DNA of 64,000 nucleotides from Phytopythium helicoides (Eukaryota > Oomycota > Peronosporomycetes > Pythiales > Pythiaceae), in contig JANFNE010000053.1 in the NCBI GenBank assembly GCA_024867545.1, positions 372,001-436,000 on the forward strand, in the 5' to 3' direction. The notes beneath the pieces were generated by a model, which saw only the letters and a list, made by a program, of their open reading frames with translations, ran no database searches and had not been told where the DNA came from. Made by a program: the position numbers and the translations under genes. This document shows, piece by piece, positions 9,842-21,099 of this stretch; positions within the stretch are counted from its first letter, which is position 1; the number at the start of each line of letters is the position of its first letter.

Positions 9842-11416
9842 ATGAGAATCGCGATGGAGGCACCGCTGGGTGTTCGGAAACGCCCATCGCGATTCGTGAC
9901 GGCGCTGGCTGTGCTGCTCGGCGTGGTCTCAGTGGCTACACTTGTCAACTTGCTGGAGCTGCAGCTCCGCCTGCATGACAGCCATTCCTTGCTACGGTCC
10001 CTCATCAACGCCTTCGCGTTCACTTCGGAGACGACCACACCCGCAGAATGTTTCGCGAGACACGATTTTGGACTACTTCCGCGAATCAAAAACTCGTCTC
10101 GGCAATTCTGCACCGAACCATTCAACGCTTCAGACGGAGACGTTCTACTCAGCTCCTACCAACACATCAGCGTCGGAGACGCAGACATCATGGCCACTGC
10201 ATTCCGATACCTACGACTAGATCTGAGAGAAGCTCGAGTCGCACACGACATCACTGCCGGATCACAAGATGGAGGAGGTCACGACCCGCGCATCGTGTAC
10301 ACGCACACCCTCGCAGAGTGCAGCTGCGTCCAACCACAAGACGCACACCACGGCGCACCACGCGTCTGGCGATTCTTCCTCGCGTCCGACCCGGAAGAAC
10401 ACTACGTGGCTTGTGCGGCACGACCCATGACAACGACCGAGTGGACCAATGGACGTGGTGAAGACGACGTAGCCACCGCCGAACCTGTGGTCGTCAGTGG
10501 ACGCAAGTCGATCGTTCTGTCGCGCAAAGACGACCACAACCCGTTCTTCCAATTGTCGGCTCTCTTCAATGCTTGGCTGGTGATGCGTGCAACGGGGTGG
10601 TCCTCGAGCGAGACACAGCTTGTGCTGTTGGACAAGGGTCTACCGACTCCGATGGACGAGTTGCAGCACACGATGTTGGCTCCTCAAGTGCCTCCCATCC
10701 GAGGACAGGATGTACTTGGTCGCGTCTTGCACCTCGAGACTGCTCTGATCGCGCCTATCGAAACGTCTGGTCCGCTTATGACACATCTGAATGACAAGCA
10801 GCCTTGTCATGCGAATCTGTTGCTTGCCACATTCCGACAAGAGGCACTCGCGAGCATGGGAGTGAGTGACAACACTACTGCCGTGAAATCTAATACCAGC
10901 TATGGTGACAAGTGCGTCGTGACTGTCATCTCGCGTCGCGAGTACGGTGGACGACGCGTACAGCGTATGTGGCGAAACGAGGGCGAGGTTCTCGACGGGT
11001 TGCGTGCGGACTACGGTGATAAGTGTGTGTTCCAGTCGTTCGACTTTGCCAACATCACCATGCGAGAGCAGATGCAGCTCATGGTGGACAGTGATGTGGT
11101 CATTGGTATGCACGGCGCTGGTATGGTGAATGTGGCGTGGACGCGTCCGCGGACGATGGTGGTGGAGATATTCCCGAAACGGCGATATCGTTGGGGGTAT
11201 CGGAATATGTGTCAGTACTTGGGTTGTGACTGGCACGAATTCCGCAAGGGATTTGATGTTTCGGATGGCAAAAGCGCTGATCCAAACGCAATGGACAAAA
11301 TTGTGAGGTATGGCGATTGGAAAAGCTTCTTCGGTCCACTTTTGGAAGCAAAGCTGGCGCAAAATCGATCGATGGATTTTGCTTTGGAGACTGGAAGAGT
11401 AGAGCACGGAAATTGA
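9842..11416 (+). CDS. GT61 family glycosyltransferase, copy D
   Basis: 524 residues from the ATG at 9842; a second in-frame ATG lies at 9854. A basic N-terminus precedes the anchor (FVTALAVLLGVVSVATLV). The core has DDHNPFFQLS, LLDKGLPTP, ISRREYGGR and GMHGAGMVN at about 11105, then EIFPKRRYRWGYRN and CDWHEFRKG. The intact frame and the near-identical core shared with copy E make this the probable donor or sister of E. The last ~20 codons differ from E. Confidence 0.9.
   Translation: MRIAMEAPLGVRKRPSRFVTALAVLLGVVSVATLVNLLELQLRLHDSHSLLRSLINAFAFTSETTTPAECFARHDFGLLPRIKNSSRQFCTEPFNASDGDVLLSSYQHISVGDADIMATAFRYLRLDLREARVAHDITAGSQDGGGHDPRIVYTHTLAECSCVQPQDAHHGAPRVWRFFLASDPEEHYVACAARPMTTTEWTNGRGEDDVATAEPVVVSGRKSIVLSRKDDHNPFFQLSALFNAWLVMRATGWSSSETQLVLLDKGLPTPMDELQHTMLAPQVPPIRGQDVLGRVLHLETALIAPIETSGPLMTHLNDKQPCHANLLLATFRQEALASMGVSDNTTAVKSNTSYGDKCVVTVISRREYGGRRVQRMWRNEGEVLDGLRADYGDKCVFQSFDFANITMREQMQLMVDSDVVIGMHGAGMVNVAWTRPRTMVVEIFPKRRYRWGYRNMCQYLGCDWHEFRKGFDVSDGKSADPNAMDKIVRYGDWKSFFGPLLEAKLAQNRSMDFALETGRVEHGN
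10092..11250 (+). repeat. Near-identical tract shared by GT61 copies D and E (D side)
   Basis: About 1.16 kb here matches 12387-13544 almost base for base; the scattered differences visible are single substitutions and one deleted C in the second copy. The match begins abruptly inside the coding sequence at the start of the lumenal domain and stops abruptly after the CDWHEFRKG block. The N-terminal anchors outside it are unrelated. Confidence 0.85.
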
Positions 11417-11977
11417 ACAATCATGAATGAAATGACTATGCTTTGGTAGATAGAAATTTGACATCAAGAAGCTAGCAATCAGTCGTTCGTTCAAACCTTG
11501 TTGAAAGTGCGACTCAGTTCGCTGCTGTAAATGGTCGGCATGAGCTCGTGCAGCTCGGGAAAGTCTCAACCTGCTTTGCCAGCCAAGAAAGTTGATCAAA
11601 TATCCAACATCTCATATACACAAAACCTTGAGAATGTCCTGGTGATATAGTCCCATTTTGTTATTTTGGGGTATTTAGCTCAATTATATTATTTGGGTGA
11701 TGTGGGACACTAAAAAGAGTCAATTGATCTTGGACAACAACCTCTATCGACTAATCCAAACAGATCCCATGTGCTCACGCACTTCAACACACAAAACACA
11801 AGGTTACACACGTCACACGAAGCTCCTCAGTGTGTCAAAGGTACGTACCTACTCGTTCCTCATGTGCATTCCTGCCCGCCGCCGGTGCCTGCCGTATCCG
11901 CAGTTCTCGAGCTGCCGCTTGCCGGCAAATCGTTTTTGAGTGCTCTCCAGTTCACTTTCGACCACAAGGCTACCAGC

Positions 11978-13656
11978 ATGGGCCTATCGAGCGAGTCGGC
12001 GCCTGTGCGGCTGCGTCCAGGCGACTCTGGAGCACGTCCCATGAGCCTGAAGTCGTTGCTGTCCATTTTGGCTGGAGCGGCGGCGTTGGGCATGCTAGCA
12101 AGCCTTCTGACCGTGCAGGAGGAGCTATGGGAGTCGGCTCAGACGCTGTTTGCCTCTCCTCCGACTTCAGGATCTCGAGCTGCCTGGATTGAGCAGATGC
12201 GGTCGTCCGAGCGTCCGGCGGAGATTGGCGCGTCTTTGGCTCAAACCGAACAAGTTCCAAGTATCCCTCCGATTCAACGAGCCCCTTATCGTATCCCTCC
12301 TGAGATCATCGCACCACCCGGTGATGACAAGACAGCCATGGAATGCTTTTCTAAACGCGATTATGGTCTGCTCGCGAGACTGAGCAACTCGTCTCGACAA
12401 TTCTGCACCGAACCATTCAATGCTTCAGACGGAGACGTTCTACTCAGCTCCTACCAACACATCAGCGTCGGAGACGCAGACATCATGGCCACTGCATTCC
12501 GATACCTACGACTAGATCTGAGAGAAGCTCGAGTCGCACACGATATCACTGCCGGATCACAAGACGGAGGAGGTCACGACCCGCGTATCGTGTACACGCA
12601 CACCCTCGCAGAGTGCAGCTGCGTCAACCACAAGACGCACACCACGGCGCACCACGCGTCTGGCGATTCTTCCTCGCGTCCGACCCGGAAGAACACTACG
12701 TGGCTTGTGCGGCACGACCCATGACAACGACCGAGTGGACCAATGGACGTGGTGAAGACGACGTAGCCACCGCCGAACCTGTGGTCGTCAGTGGACGCAA
12801 GTCGATCGTTCTGTCGCGCAAAGACGACCACAACCCGTTCTTCCAATTGTCGGCTCTCTTCAATGCTTGGCTGGTGATGCGTGCAACGGGGTGGTCCTCG
12901 AGCGAGACACAGCTTGTGCTGTTGGACAAGGGTCTACCGACTCCGATGGACGAGTTGCAGCACACGATGTTGGCTCCTCAAGTGCCTCCCATCCGAGGAC
13001 AGGATGTACTTGGTCGCGTCTTGCACCTCGAGACTGCTCTGATCGCGCCTATCGAAACGTCTGGTCCGCTTATGACACATCTGAATGACAAGCAGCCTTG
13101 TCATGCGAATCTGTTGCTTGCCACATTCCGACAAGAGGCACTCGCGAGCATGGGGGTGAGTGACAACACTACTGCCGTGAAATCCAATGCCAGCTATGGT
13201 GACAAGTGCGTCGTGACTGTCATCTCGCGTCGCGAGTACGGTGGACGACGCGTACAGCGTATGTGGCGAAACGAGGGCGAGGTTCTCGACGGGTTGCGTG
13301 CGGACTACGGTGACAAGTGTGTGTTCCAGTCGTTCGACTTTGCCAACATCACCATGCGAGAGCAGATGCAGCTCATGGTGGACAGCGATGTGGTCATTGG
13401 TATGCACGGCGCTGGTATGGTGAATGTGGCGTGGACGCGTCCGCAGACGATGGTGGTGGAGATATTCCCGAAACGGCGATATCGTTGGGGGTATCGGAAT
13501 ATGTGTCAGTATTTGGGTTGTGACTGGCATGAATTCCGCAAGGGGAAAGACGTGATGCCTGGTCGTGACCCTGATCCAAACGCAATGGACAAGACGGTAC
13601 CGTACGATGAGTGGAAGACTTTCTTCGGTCCACTTTTGGAAGCAAAGCTGGCGTAA
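11978..13656 (+). pseudogene. GT61 family glycosyltransferase, copy E, with one frameshift
   Basis: The start at 11978 (MGLSSESAPVRL) places an anchor (LLSILAGAAALGMLASLL) at about residues 25-42, as in the family; the frame upstream lacks such logic. The first frame ends at 12724 and the second resumes before 12613 and runs to 13656. Alignment to copy D shows the cause: copy D has TGCGTCCAACC at about 10325 where this copy has TGCGTCAACC at about 12622, one C short. Otherwise the protein is complete and retains DDHNPFFQLS and GMHGAGMVN. It is either a very recent pseudogene or a base-calling error. Confidence 0.8.
12387..13544 (+). repeat. Near-identical tract shared by GT61 copies D and E (E side)
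   Basis: Second copy of the 10092-11250 tract. It is one base shorter because of the deletion near 12622 that breaks the reading frame. Confidence 0.85.
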
Positions 13657-14089
13657 ATACTCCAACAAGTATCAACATAAAGTCCAAGGAACTAGAATGA
13701 ATCTATACAGCTGCAATCACAGAAATGCATTTTCACACCACCATTGTCGATCTATGTTGGCTACCCGTGGATGATTGAGTTTTCTCAATTGTGCCTGAAG
13801 CGCTTCGGGGAAGACGGCGTCAGGTCGAAGTCACGGGGAGATCCAATATCGTCGTCAGCTTCAGCCTCATGCAGAGCTGCCATCAAACAACAGAGGTATT
13901 GTGAGAAATTGCTTGAAGCGATAGAAGCCTGTCACCAAAGTAGGTCGCCTACCAGGAAGCAGATTCATGCGATGGGTTTTGGTGCCAAGGCTGCCGTTGC
14001 GCTTACTCGAAGCCGAACTGACAGCAATCTGCAAAGAAAATTCCATGAGGTTACGGTCGATTCTCAATCGCTATCAAGAGGTATAAATC
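13657..14089. other. Intergenic, no supported gene
   Basis: A + strand frame of about 120 codons overlaps the 3' end of the convergent HD-domain gene. It has no recognisable feature and begins without a clear ATG context. I treat the stretch as the shared 3' flank of two convergent genes. Confidence 0.4.
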
Positions 14090-15967
14090 TCATACTTTGG
14101 AGGATGGAGACGGCGGAGGCAGCGTCGTGCTAAACGTTTCAAGATAACGACGGAAAGCGTCCTAAGTTATACCAGACAAAAGAAATGTTAACAAAATGAA
14201 GCCAATTAGCTACGAACAAAGCACGATCTTTACCTGGATGGCACCGAGAACTTGCGGCGAGTTGTTGCGGCTGTAGACGCGGATAATGCGCTCCTCGAAC
14301 TGGTAAGCCCAATTAATAATTGATCAGACTTCCCTCGAATGTAGCAACAACAGCAAAAAGACAAACCTTGTCCGGGAAAAGCAAGCTGACTTGGTCCTTG
14401 GGGATGTGAAAGGAGGTGTTGAGATCGCTGGAAGCATAGAACTCCACGTTGTCGACGGGGTTCTGGTCCTTAAAGTTATAGTTCAGACGTCCATCGTACA
14501 CGATGATGTCTTCTGGGTCCAAGTTGACCATAGAGCTGTTGCCCTGGCATGCAATGTCTTTGCTCGTGACCTTCGGGATTCGCGTTGTTAACTCTGGTGG
14601 TAGCAAGTACTCGTCCACGAACGGGTAGAGTCGGCGGCGCCGCAATTGCTTGATCAAATCCCGAGACGGTGCAAGGGTATCACTTTTTGAGGCCTCAATA
14701 GTCTGCAAGGACGATAAAACACCCGGTCAGGATAACATACCGCAGGTAGTTGAAGCAATACCGCCCACTTACATGGACGATGTGATCGGTGAGGAACTGG
14801 AACTCTTCGGGAGACTGGGTTGCTGCTGAGATGCCTAGCTCGCGGTCTGGTGGAACGAATGAGGATTTGTTAGCTTTATAAATTGGAGCCAAACAACTTC
14901 AATGCGCGTACCGGCGAGCAGCATGGCGTCGCAGATCATGTACTCAACAGCTTTGCCCTTGCGGTGATTGTAGATCTGTTTGTGCATCTGGTAGCGCTGC
15001 TGGAACATGTCGTAGATGTCGAGATTGACAGATGTGTGGTAGCAGATCTGGTCGTTGATGACGCGGTTGAACATGGTGAGTCGGGAAAAGTTGAACACTT
15101 TGCGCACGCCAAACAGGTTGAGCATGTCGCGAGCAAGGTAGTCGAACTTGTCCACATCGATACAGTTTCGCCCGTTCGCCACGATCTCGTACAGGTACCC
15201 GCGCTTGTCCACACGACTGCCCATGTGGGTGCTAGGGTAGACATTGATGGTTAACCTCGCGCAAAATCCCATATCCACGCAGCACACTAGCGCATCCACT
15301 CACTCTTTTGCCCCAACAATGAGCTGCTGGATGAATCGCACGTCGTCGCGTTCGAGAGGCACATCGTTGTCGTCAACCATGTACTCGATCATCCGGAGCG
15401 ACATATCCTCATGATGGTAGCTCGCATTCGGGTCACCGTAGCCCTTGGCAGCCACGCGCGGCATGAACTCGTGCTCGAACACATGCGAGAACGGGCCGTG
15501 ACCGAGATCATGCAGCAGTCCCGCGGCACTCTGCAGCATACGCCAAGTCACCAATCCGCTTTGTGCTATCGACTGGACAGCACAAATGCTGCGTACCAGC
15601 AGCGCCGAGTCGCGGCGCGTGAGCTCGAGCTCCGGCTGGTTGCTGCGGAAGCGCTCGACCATCTCGCCGGCCAGGTACCCGACGCCCAGCGAGTGCTCGA
15701 AGCGGTTATGCGAGGCGCCCGGGAACACATAATAGAGCGTGCCGAGCTGCTTGAGGTCGCGCAGGCGCTGGAACTGCGGCGTGTCCATGAGCGCCACGCA
15801 CAGCCCGTTGAGCTTGATGTAGCCGTGGACCTGGTCTGTCGTTTCCCGCCGCCTCTCGGTCAGTTCTGGGCCGTTCGAGCCCGGAGAAGCGCGCACGCAC
15901 CGTTAAAGAGCTTGGCTCCGGGGTCCTCGCCCGCCGCGGGGCCTCCAGCTCCTTCCCAGAGCTCCAT
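14090..15967 (-). CDS. SAMHD1-type HD-domain dNTP triphosphohydrolase, no SAM domain
   Basis: Eight exons read on the - strand: 15967-15901, 15835-15597, 15530-15304, 15216-14912, 14846-14773, 14702-14367, 14299-14234 and 14161-14090. All seven introns have GT-AG ends, and the joined frame gives 461 residues. The HD metal site is complete: H70 in HNRFEHS, H109-D110 in GLLHDLGHG, and the downstream Asp in IDVDKFDYLARD; the 39-residue spacing from H70 to H109 equals that of human SAMHD1. TPQFQRLR and FPGASHNRFEHS are also conserved, and the C-terminus (FEERIIRVY ... AFRRYLETF) matches the family end. The protein starts MELWEGAGG and lacks the N-terminal SAM domain. Family members hydrolyse dNTPs to deoxynucleoside plus triphosphate. 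Confidence 0.9.
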
Positions 15968-16504
15968 GAGGCGCGCGGGATCCGACGTCAGCAATCTGGT
16001 GGCTACTAGCGACGACGCGTCGAGTGCGTACCATGTTGCCCGGCGCTGCGACAGGTGCGAAACCGCAGGAAACCGGTTTTTTCAAGCACTGACCATCATT
16101 CGTTAAATTTTGGCGGCCTCTGATTGGCTAGTGCCATATGCCAGAACAGGGTAGAGTCATTTTGACTTCCGGGTAGTCCATGCAAGAAATGTTGCTAAAA
16201 ATGCTAGGAATTTGGGCGGCCTCTGATTGGCTAGTGCCAAAAGTGGTGGTCGGATTCGTGAAATGCCAGAACAGGGTAGCGGAATCCGCTATGGGTGTCA
16301 AAAATAGGGGGTGCCAATACGATGACTCCCCGGAAGTCTTTTTGTAGACTACCCGGAAGTCATTCGTTAAACGTCCTTTTGGTGTGCTCTACATTAGATG
16401 TTCGCCATGTGTGTGTGTGTGGTTAACGTAAGATCCCAGCGCGGCAGCCGCACTTTCGCTTTGTCTTGGTTTGAGTATCCAGGCGAAAGGTCGGCGGCCT
16501 CCTC
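15968..16504. promoter_or_regulatory. Divergent intergenic region with paired repeats and CCAAT-type boxes
   Basis: This ~540-bp spacer separates two divergently transcribed genes. It holds two copies of GCGGCCTCTGATTGGCTAGT (about 16109 and 16211), each containing an inverted CCAAT box, and two copies of ATGCCAGAACAGGGTAG (about 16138 and 16262). It also holds GACTTCCGGGTAGTC (16165-16179) and its exact reverse complement GACTACCCGGAAGTC (16347-16361), and two copies of CATTCGTTAAA (16094 and 16361). A bidirectional promoter is inferred. Confidence 0.45.
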
Positions 16505-19500
16505 ATGGCGGGCGTCACGATCGTGCAGGTGGCGGTGGCTCGGCGCGCACCTGCGAGCGCGCGGCGCGCCAGAGGCGCTGAGGCGGGCGACGCGGCAGCC
16601 GTGGGTGTGTACGCGGGCATGGCGCCGGCGGAGCTGGCCGCGGTGCTGCGACTGGCGCTGCAGCTGCCGCCGAGCGCCAGTTTCTCGGCGTTCGCCGTGT
16701 CGGAGGCGGCGGCGGCGCGCGGCGTCGGCGGGAAGAAGCCTCGGCGGCGCGCGCAGGCGAACGGGGAGCTGCAGAACGGCGTGGGCGGCGTGCGGCGTCG
16801 GATTGTGCCGCTGTCGCTGGCCTGTCGGTCGCCGGAGCTGCTGCGAGGGGTGAGGCGCGCGGCTGGGGAGGATGCGAGGGCGTCGAGCTGACGGGGAGGG
16901 CTGTTGTTGGGCTGTAGAGTGACGGGAGGGGCGTCGCGGAGCTCATTGTGACGACGGAGGCTGCGGACGCGCAGGAAGGGGAGCGCACAGCGGCGCTAGG
17001 GGCTAAAACGGAGGCAGTGGCGTCGAACGGCTCGCCTTCCGCTGGGACGGCTCCTGCTGCTGCTGGTGCGAGTGCCAAGGCGTCCGAGCGGATCGCGCGG
17101 CTGGTGAGCGCACTGCAGCAGGAGCGCGCAGTGTCGGAGTTTGAGGGCGCCGTGCTGGCCGAGATGTGCGAGCAGCAAGCGGACGAGGTGTTGGCGGTCG
17201 TGGGTAGCTCGCGACGCTCGTTGGACGCGAAGAAACAGTACCTGCTGGATCTGGTAAAACCTTCTCCTGCTGTCAATCCATCTCCAGCACTCGACGCTAG
17301 CCGTCAACACCCGAATTCGCGGCGGGAACGTCCGGTGGCACAGCGCTTCGGAGGCGAACCGCAGCATGATGCCCAGCAGCAGGTGCCATCGCGCCCGGAG
17401 GATCTCCACGTTGAACTGGTGTTCAAGAAGGTGATGGCGATTGCCCGGAGCGTGTTCTCGCCTCAGACGCAATCTGAGCTCACAGAATTGGCCAAGAGCT
17501 ATCGCACCAAGAGCACCCAGCCCAGATCGCGTCCATTGGATGATGCGCGATTTACACGAAGTGATGGAGCTGCTGGCGATTGTGGAGAAGCTGCTAAACA
17601 AGCATGCTCTCCCAGAGGAGCAGAGCTTTTATTTGATCGAGCTGGTTCTTGCAGAGAATCGAATGCTGCTGAGTGCGCTACAGGCATTCAAGCAAGATGG
17701 TGGCAGTTGGAGTGAGCTGGAAGCAACTGTTACACGTGTTGCGGCGCTAAACACAACCGGACGTGTTGATGCCAGCACGCTAACTTCTCCACGGAACGGT
17801 AGCCCACGCAAGCGGACGAAGAATGTGGGCAAGTCTGTTGCGTCTCCGCGCCATTCGAAGCGACATGCGCACCATCAAATTTCATCGCCACCTGGGCCAA
17901 GGCCATTGCCAGCTCCAAAAGTGAACGGAAACAGCGTTGCGAGCAAAGGGAACTCCGTGATGTTCACGCTCCACACCAAACGGATGCTCACAAGTCTCGA
18001 GTACGACATTCTGTGTGCGCTAGTGCAGCAAGACGATTCTCAAGTCTTGGAGCTGCTCGCAGATTATGATCAGCAGCAGATCACATTACTCGCTCTCCGT
18101 GATGCACTCGTCGGGATTGTGGATGAGATCACAACTGAGCTGGGTGACGAGGAAAAGGCTGCGTTTGCGCAAGGCATGTCTGACGCTGCGTTGGATGGAC
18201 AGTATGGAACCGGCGGTGCACCTCAATGGCCTCTCCAGATTGCTCATATGCTCGCAAAATGGCAGCAGAGCGACGCCCTGTCTGCAGAACATGCACATGT
18301 TCTCGAGCAAATGACTGTACAACGGCACCACTTGTTGGAAAGTGCGTACGAAGTGTTTGCTGGCGATGGCGACGAGAGCGAGCTACTGGACACACTTCAA
18401 CGCGTTGCCAAGTTGCAGGCTACGGTCCAGCAAATGGAGGCACAAGAGCAACTTGAGCAGCAGAAGCAGTTCAATGCCGTTGTCGATACTCAATGCGATG
18501 CTCTTGGTGCGTCGGACAAGCTTCTTGTCAAGCAACTCTTTTCGCGTCGGTCAGAACTCGTAATTGCAGCCTGGCAAGTCTACGAGGCAGAACACAATGC
18601 AGATGAGCTCGCTGATACGTTGCTGCGCATCGCGCGGTTTACTACGCGCAACGACACGAAGCTACGACTTGTTGAGATTGTTGGCGAAATGATGAAGCGG
18701 CGGCTTATCCGGTCTCACGAAGCTGACGGACTGATTCGCCTGTTTGAAGAAAGGAACGAGGCGCTGATGGCAGCAAACGAGGCGTTTGAAGCCGACGGTG
18801 ATGTCAAAGAGCTAGTCGAAACTCTCTTGCTGGTCGTCAAGCACGCAAATTTTGGTGACCCGCCAGTGTGTTCGCCTCGAGGATCAGGCGACAAATCTTT
18901 CAGTTTTGATGACAGCGCTGCCCAAAATACTGAGTCCACGCGCTTATCAAAGATAATCGACCAGATTACTAGCAAGGGGCGACTTGCGGCGTGGCAAAAG
19001 TCTGTTCTACTTTCGCTTCTTGAAGCTGGCGATGTTCGTCTGTTGGCCGCCTACGATCTTTATAACGACGACCGTAACGTTCGCGAGCTTGTTGATACGC
19101 TTCAACGTCTGGCCGATATCGTAGCGTGGGAACGTGGTAAGCAACAGCTCATCGACGAGTGGGTCGCACCTCTTGCTGCATCTGGGCGGATATCGTCTGC
19201 GTCCGGGGATTTGCTGCGAGTGCTGGTCGAGAAGCGCGACGATCGAGTCATGGCGGCCTTTTCTGTGTACTTGGAAGACCAGAATGGATCCGAGTTGAGG
19301 GATTCTCTGGCGCCTATTGCGGCCATCGCCTTTCTCCAAAAGATCACACGAGAGAAGGAGAGCGAGCAAGTGGAGTCCAGCAACATGCTTGACGTTGTTT
19401 CCTCTCTGATCGAGAATGGAGCCCTTGAAAGCGAAAGCAAAGGCACGATTAAAGCGCTGGTCGAGGCAAAGGATCCACGTGTGCTGGCGGCGATGGACGT

Positions 19501-19886
19501 GTATGCGACGACGTCAGACGCGGCCGATTTGGCGGACACACTGAGACGCATTATTGCAATCGATAGCCGTGTCGCAGCTGGCCGTTCACCATCTGTGCGC
19601 ATGGAGAAGCAGCTCCTGCACTTTGTGAGCGAGTTGCCGCTGGACGCAGAGCAGGCAGCGGCGCTTAAGCGCGCGATCGCGGAGCGTGATGCTGAGATCG
19701 AGGCCGCGGCACGCACATTCCTGGAGAAGAGCGACGAGGTGCGTGCCAATGGATAGGGTGGTGCAGATCATGCAGGAGCTGCTGGGCTTACTTGTGCAAT
19801 TGGGTCCACAGAGCGGGTTGAAGGACACACTGCTGCGGCTGGCGACACGAGTGTCTTCGACGCCAGAGACGTCGGGTGACGCTTAG
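16505..19886 (+). CDS. Large protein of about ten unrecognised ~75-residue helical repeats
   Basis: Start ATG 16505; exon 1 ends 16849. Intron 16850-16917 (GTGAGG...CTGTAG) leads to an exon starting 16918. Between about 17430 and 17530 the correct frame changes by one base, so there is either one extra base or a short intron ending at the AG at 17485. The frame then runs to 19738, intron 19739-19811 (GTGCGT...CCACAG) follows, and the last exon ends at TAG 19884-19886. Total is about 1,079 residues. After an Ala-rich N-terminus the protein is made of repeats of the form L..LVE.RD.RVLAA..VY...D...EL.DTL.RIA, clear at 17612, 17991, 18277, 18503, 18706, 18984, 19190, 19427 and 19636 and weaker at 17083. 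The final intron splits the last repeat exactly, which supports the model. An alpha-solenoid scaffold is inferred; no enzyme motif or membrane segment is seen. Confidence 0.7.
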
Positions 19887-21099
19887 GGGTTACAGGTCGT
19901 ATGAGTCCGTGTGCCGTCAGGTGTCGAACGAATGAACACTTCGTTTGGTTCAACTTTCTTCGATGTTGGCGGCCAACTAGGCCGTTAACTTCGCCAACTT
20001 TTGGCGACGCCGCGACGCTTCTCGGTCCTACCAGCCCTCGGAGTTGTTGATCGTTTGGTGCATTCTGGGTGCCGCCTCGAGTAATTGCGATCGAGTCGTC
20101 GGACGTTTCGACGTCTCCATGCAACGAGCCGTCTGAGACTTGAGCTGACTCAGCCTTGGACCTTCTTTCGGTGTTACTTACTCTGTATTGGTTTAGCAGC
20201 GGGACTCGGTGCGAGACTCCAGCGATTGCGAGATTGCCAAGCCCACCTACTACACACTGTATCACCCAGTGGACAGGCGAATTGCTCACACAATCGAGTA
20301 GACTGACCGAGCCTCCGTCCGCTCCTGGCAGGAGGCTCCTGCCGATCCCGGCAGACCGTGCAATTCGACCCGGACGTTGACTGGCAGGCAGTCGCCCCGA
20401 AATTGCACAACGAACCGTAAACAGCGTTTGCAGCATTAGCACCTTCAACATGGCCTCATTTCAAGCATTGCGGATCCCAAGCGAGCTGGCAGCACATTGG
20501 AAATCCGTCGTCGATGAACAGCGGACAGCAGTTGACGGGGCCAGCTCCGATGACGGCAGCGGTAGAAGCCCGGGTGGGATCATCACGGCCCCCATCACTG
20601 ACAAATGGTCCGGCTGAAGCAGCTCACGGTGCTTGACGCAGCGCAGTCTCGGCATTGCGCTGTTACTCTCGCTGCGAGTGTGCACTCACGCTCCATAGTG
20701 ACAGATATCCGGTTCATGTTCAGCGCCGACTCGGCGCATCCCGGTGGCTGCCTGGCCTTTTCGCGCTCCGAGATGTGCATATCCAACTTCATATCCTGTC
20801 CTACATCACACGTAAATTGAATAAGTATTTATACATCTATATTCAACACTTGCCATCTTAAAACGCATGAAACTACCAAACAGCATGACAGTCCGCGATG
20901 CGCTGACACCCTTTTCCGTGGTGAGCTCGTCGGTCGAGCGACCGTCGCTGCGCCGCCTGCTGCGCCCGCAGCTCCGCCCGGCGCTCCATGTCGCGACTCG
21001 CGCCTCGCCATTCTCATTCGGGACTCCCCCTCGCCAGCTACACGAGTCCACTGTAGCCAACTCGCTCGCTCCCAAGCCTGGCAAGCCAAGCGACCGAAA
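19887..21099. other. Intergenic, no gene supported
   Basis: Short frames on both strands lack domains, homology to neighbours or consistent codon use. The last ~230 bp are the upstream region of the START-FYVE gene. Confidence 0.45.

Noticed and set aside
13744..14133. 129-codon + strand frame after GT61 copy E
   Set aside because: It begins at GTG, overlaps the 3' exon of the well-supported SAMHD1-like gene on the other strand, and has no recognisable feature.
19768..20451. 227-codon - strand frame
   Set aside because: It overlaps the last exon of the + strand repeat-protein gene and lacks any domain; probably chance in GC-rich DNA.
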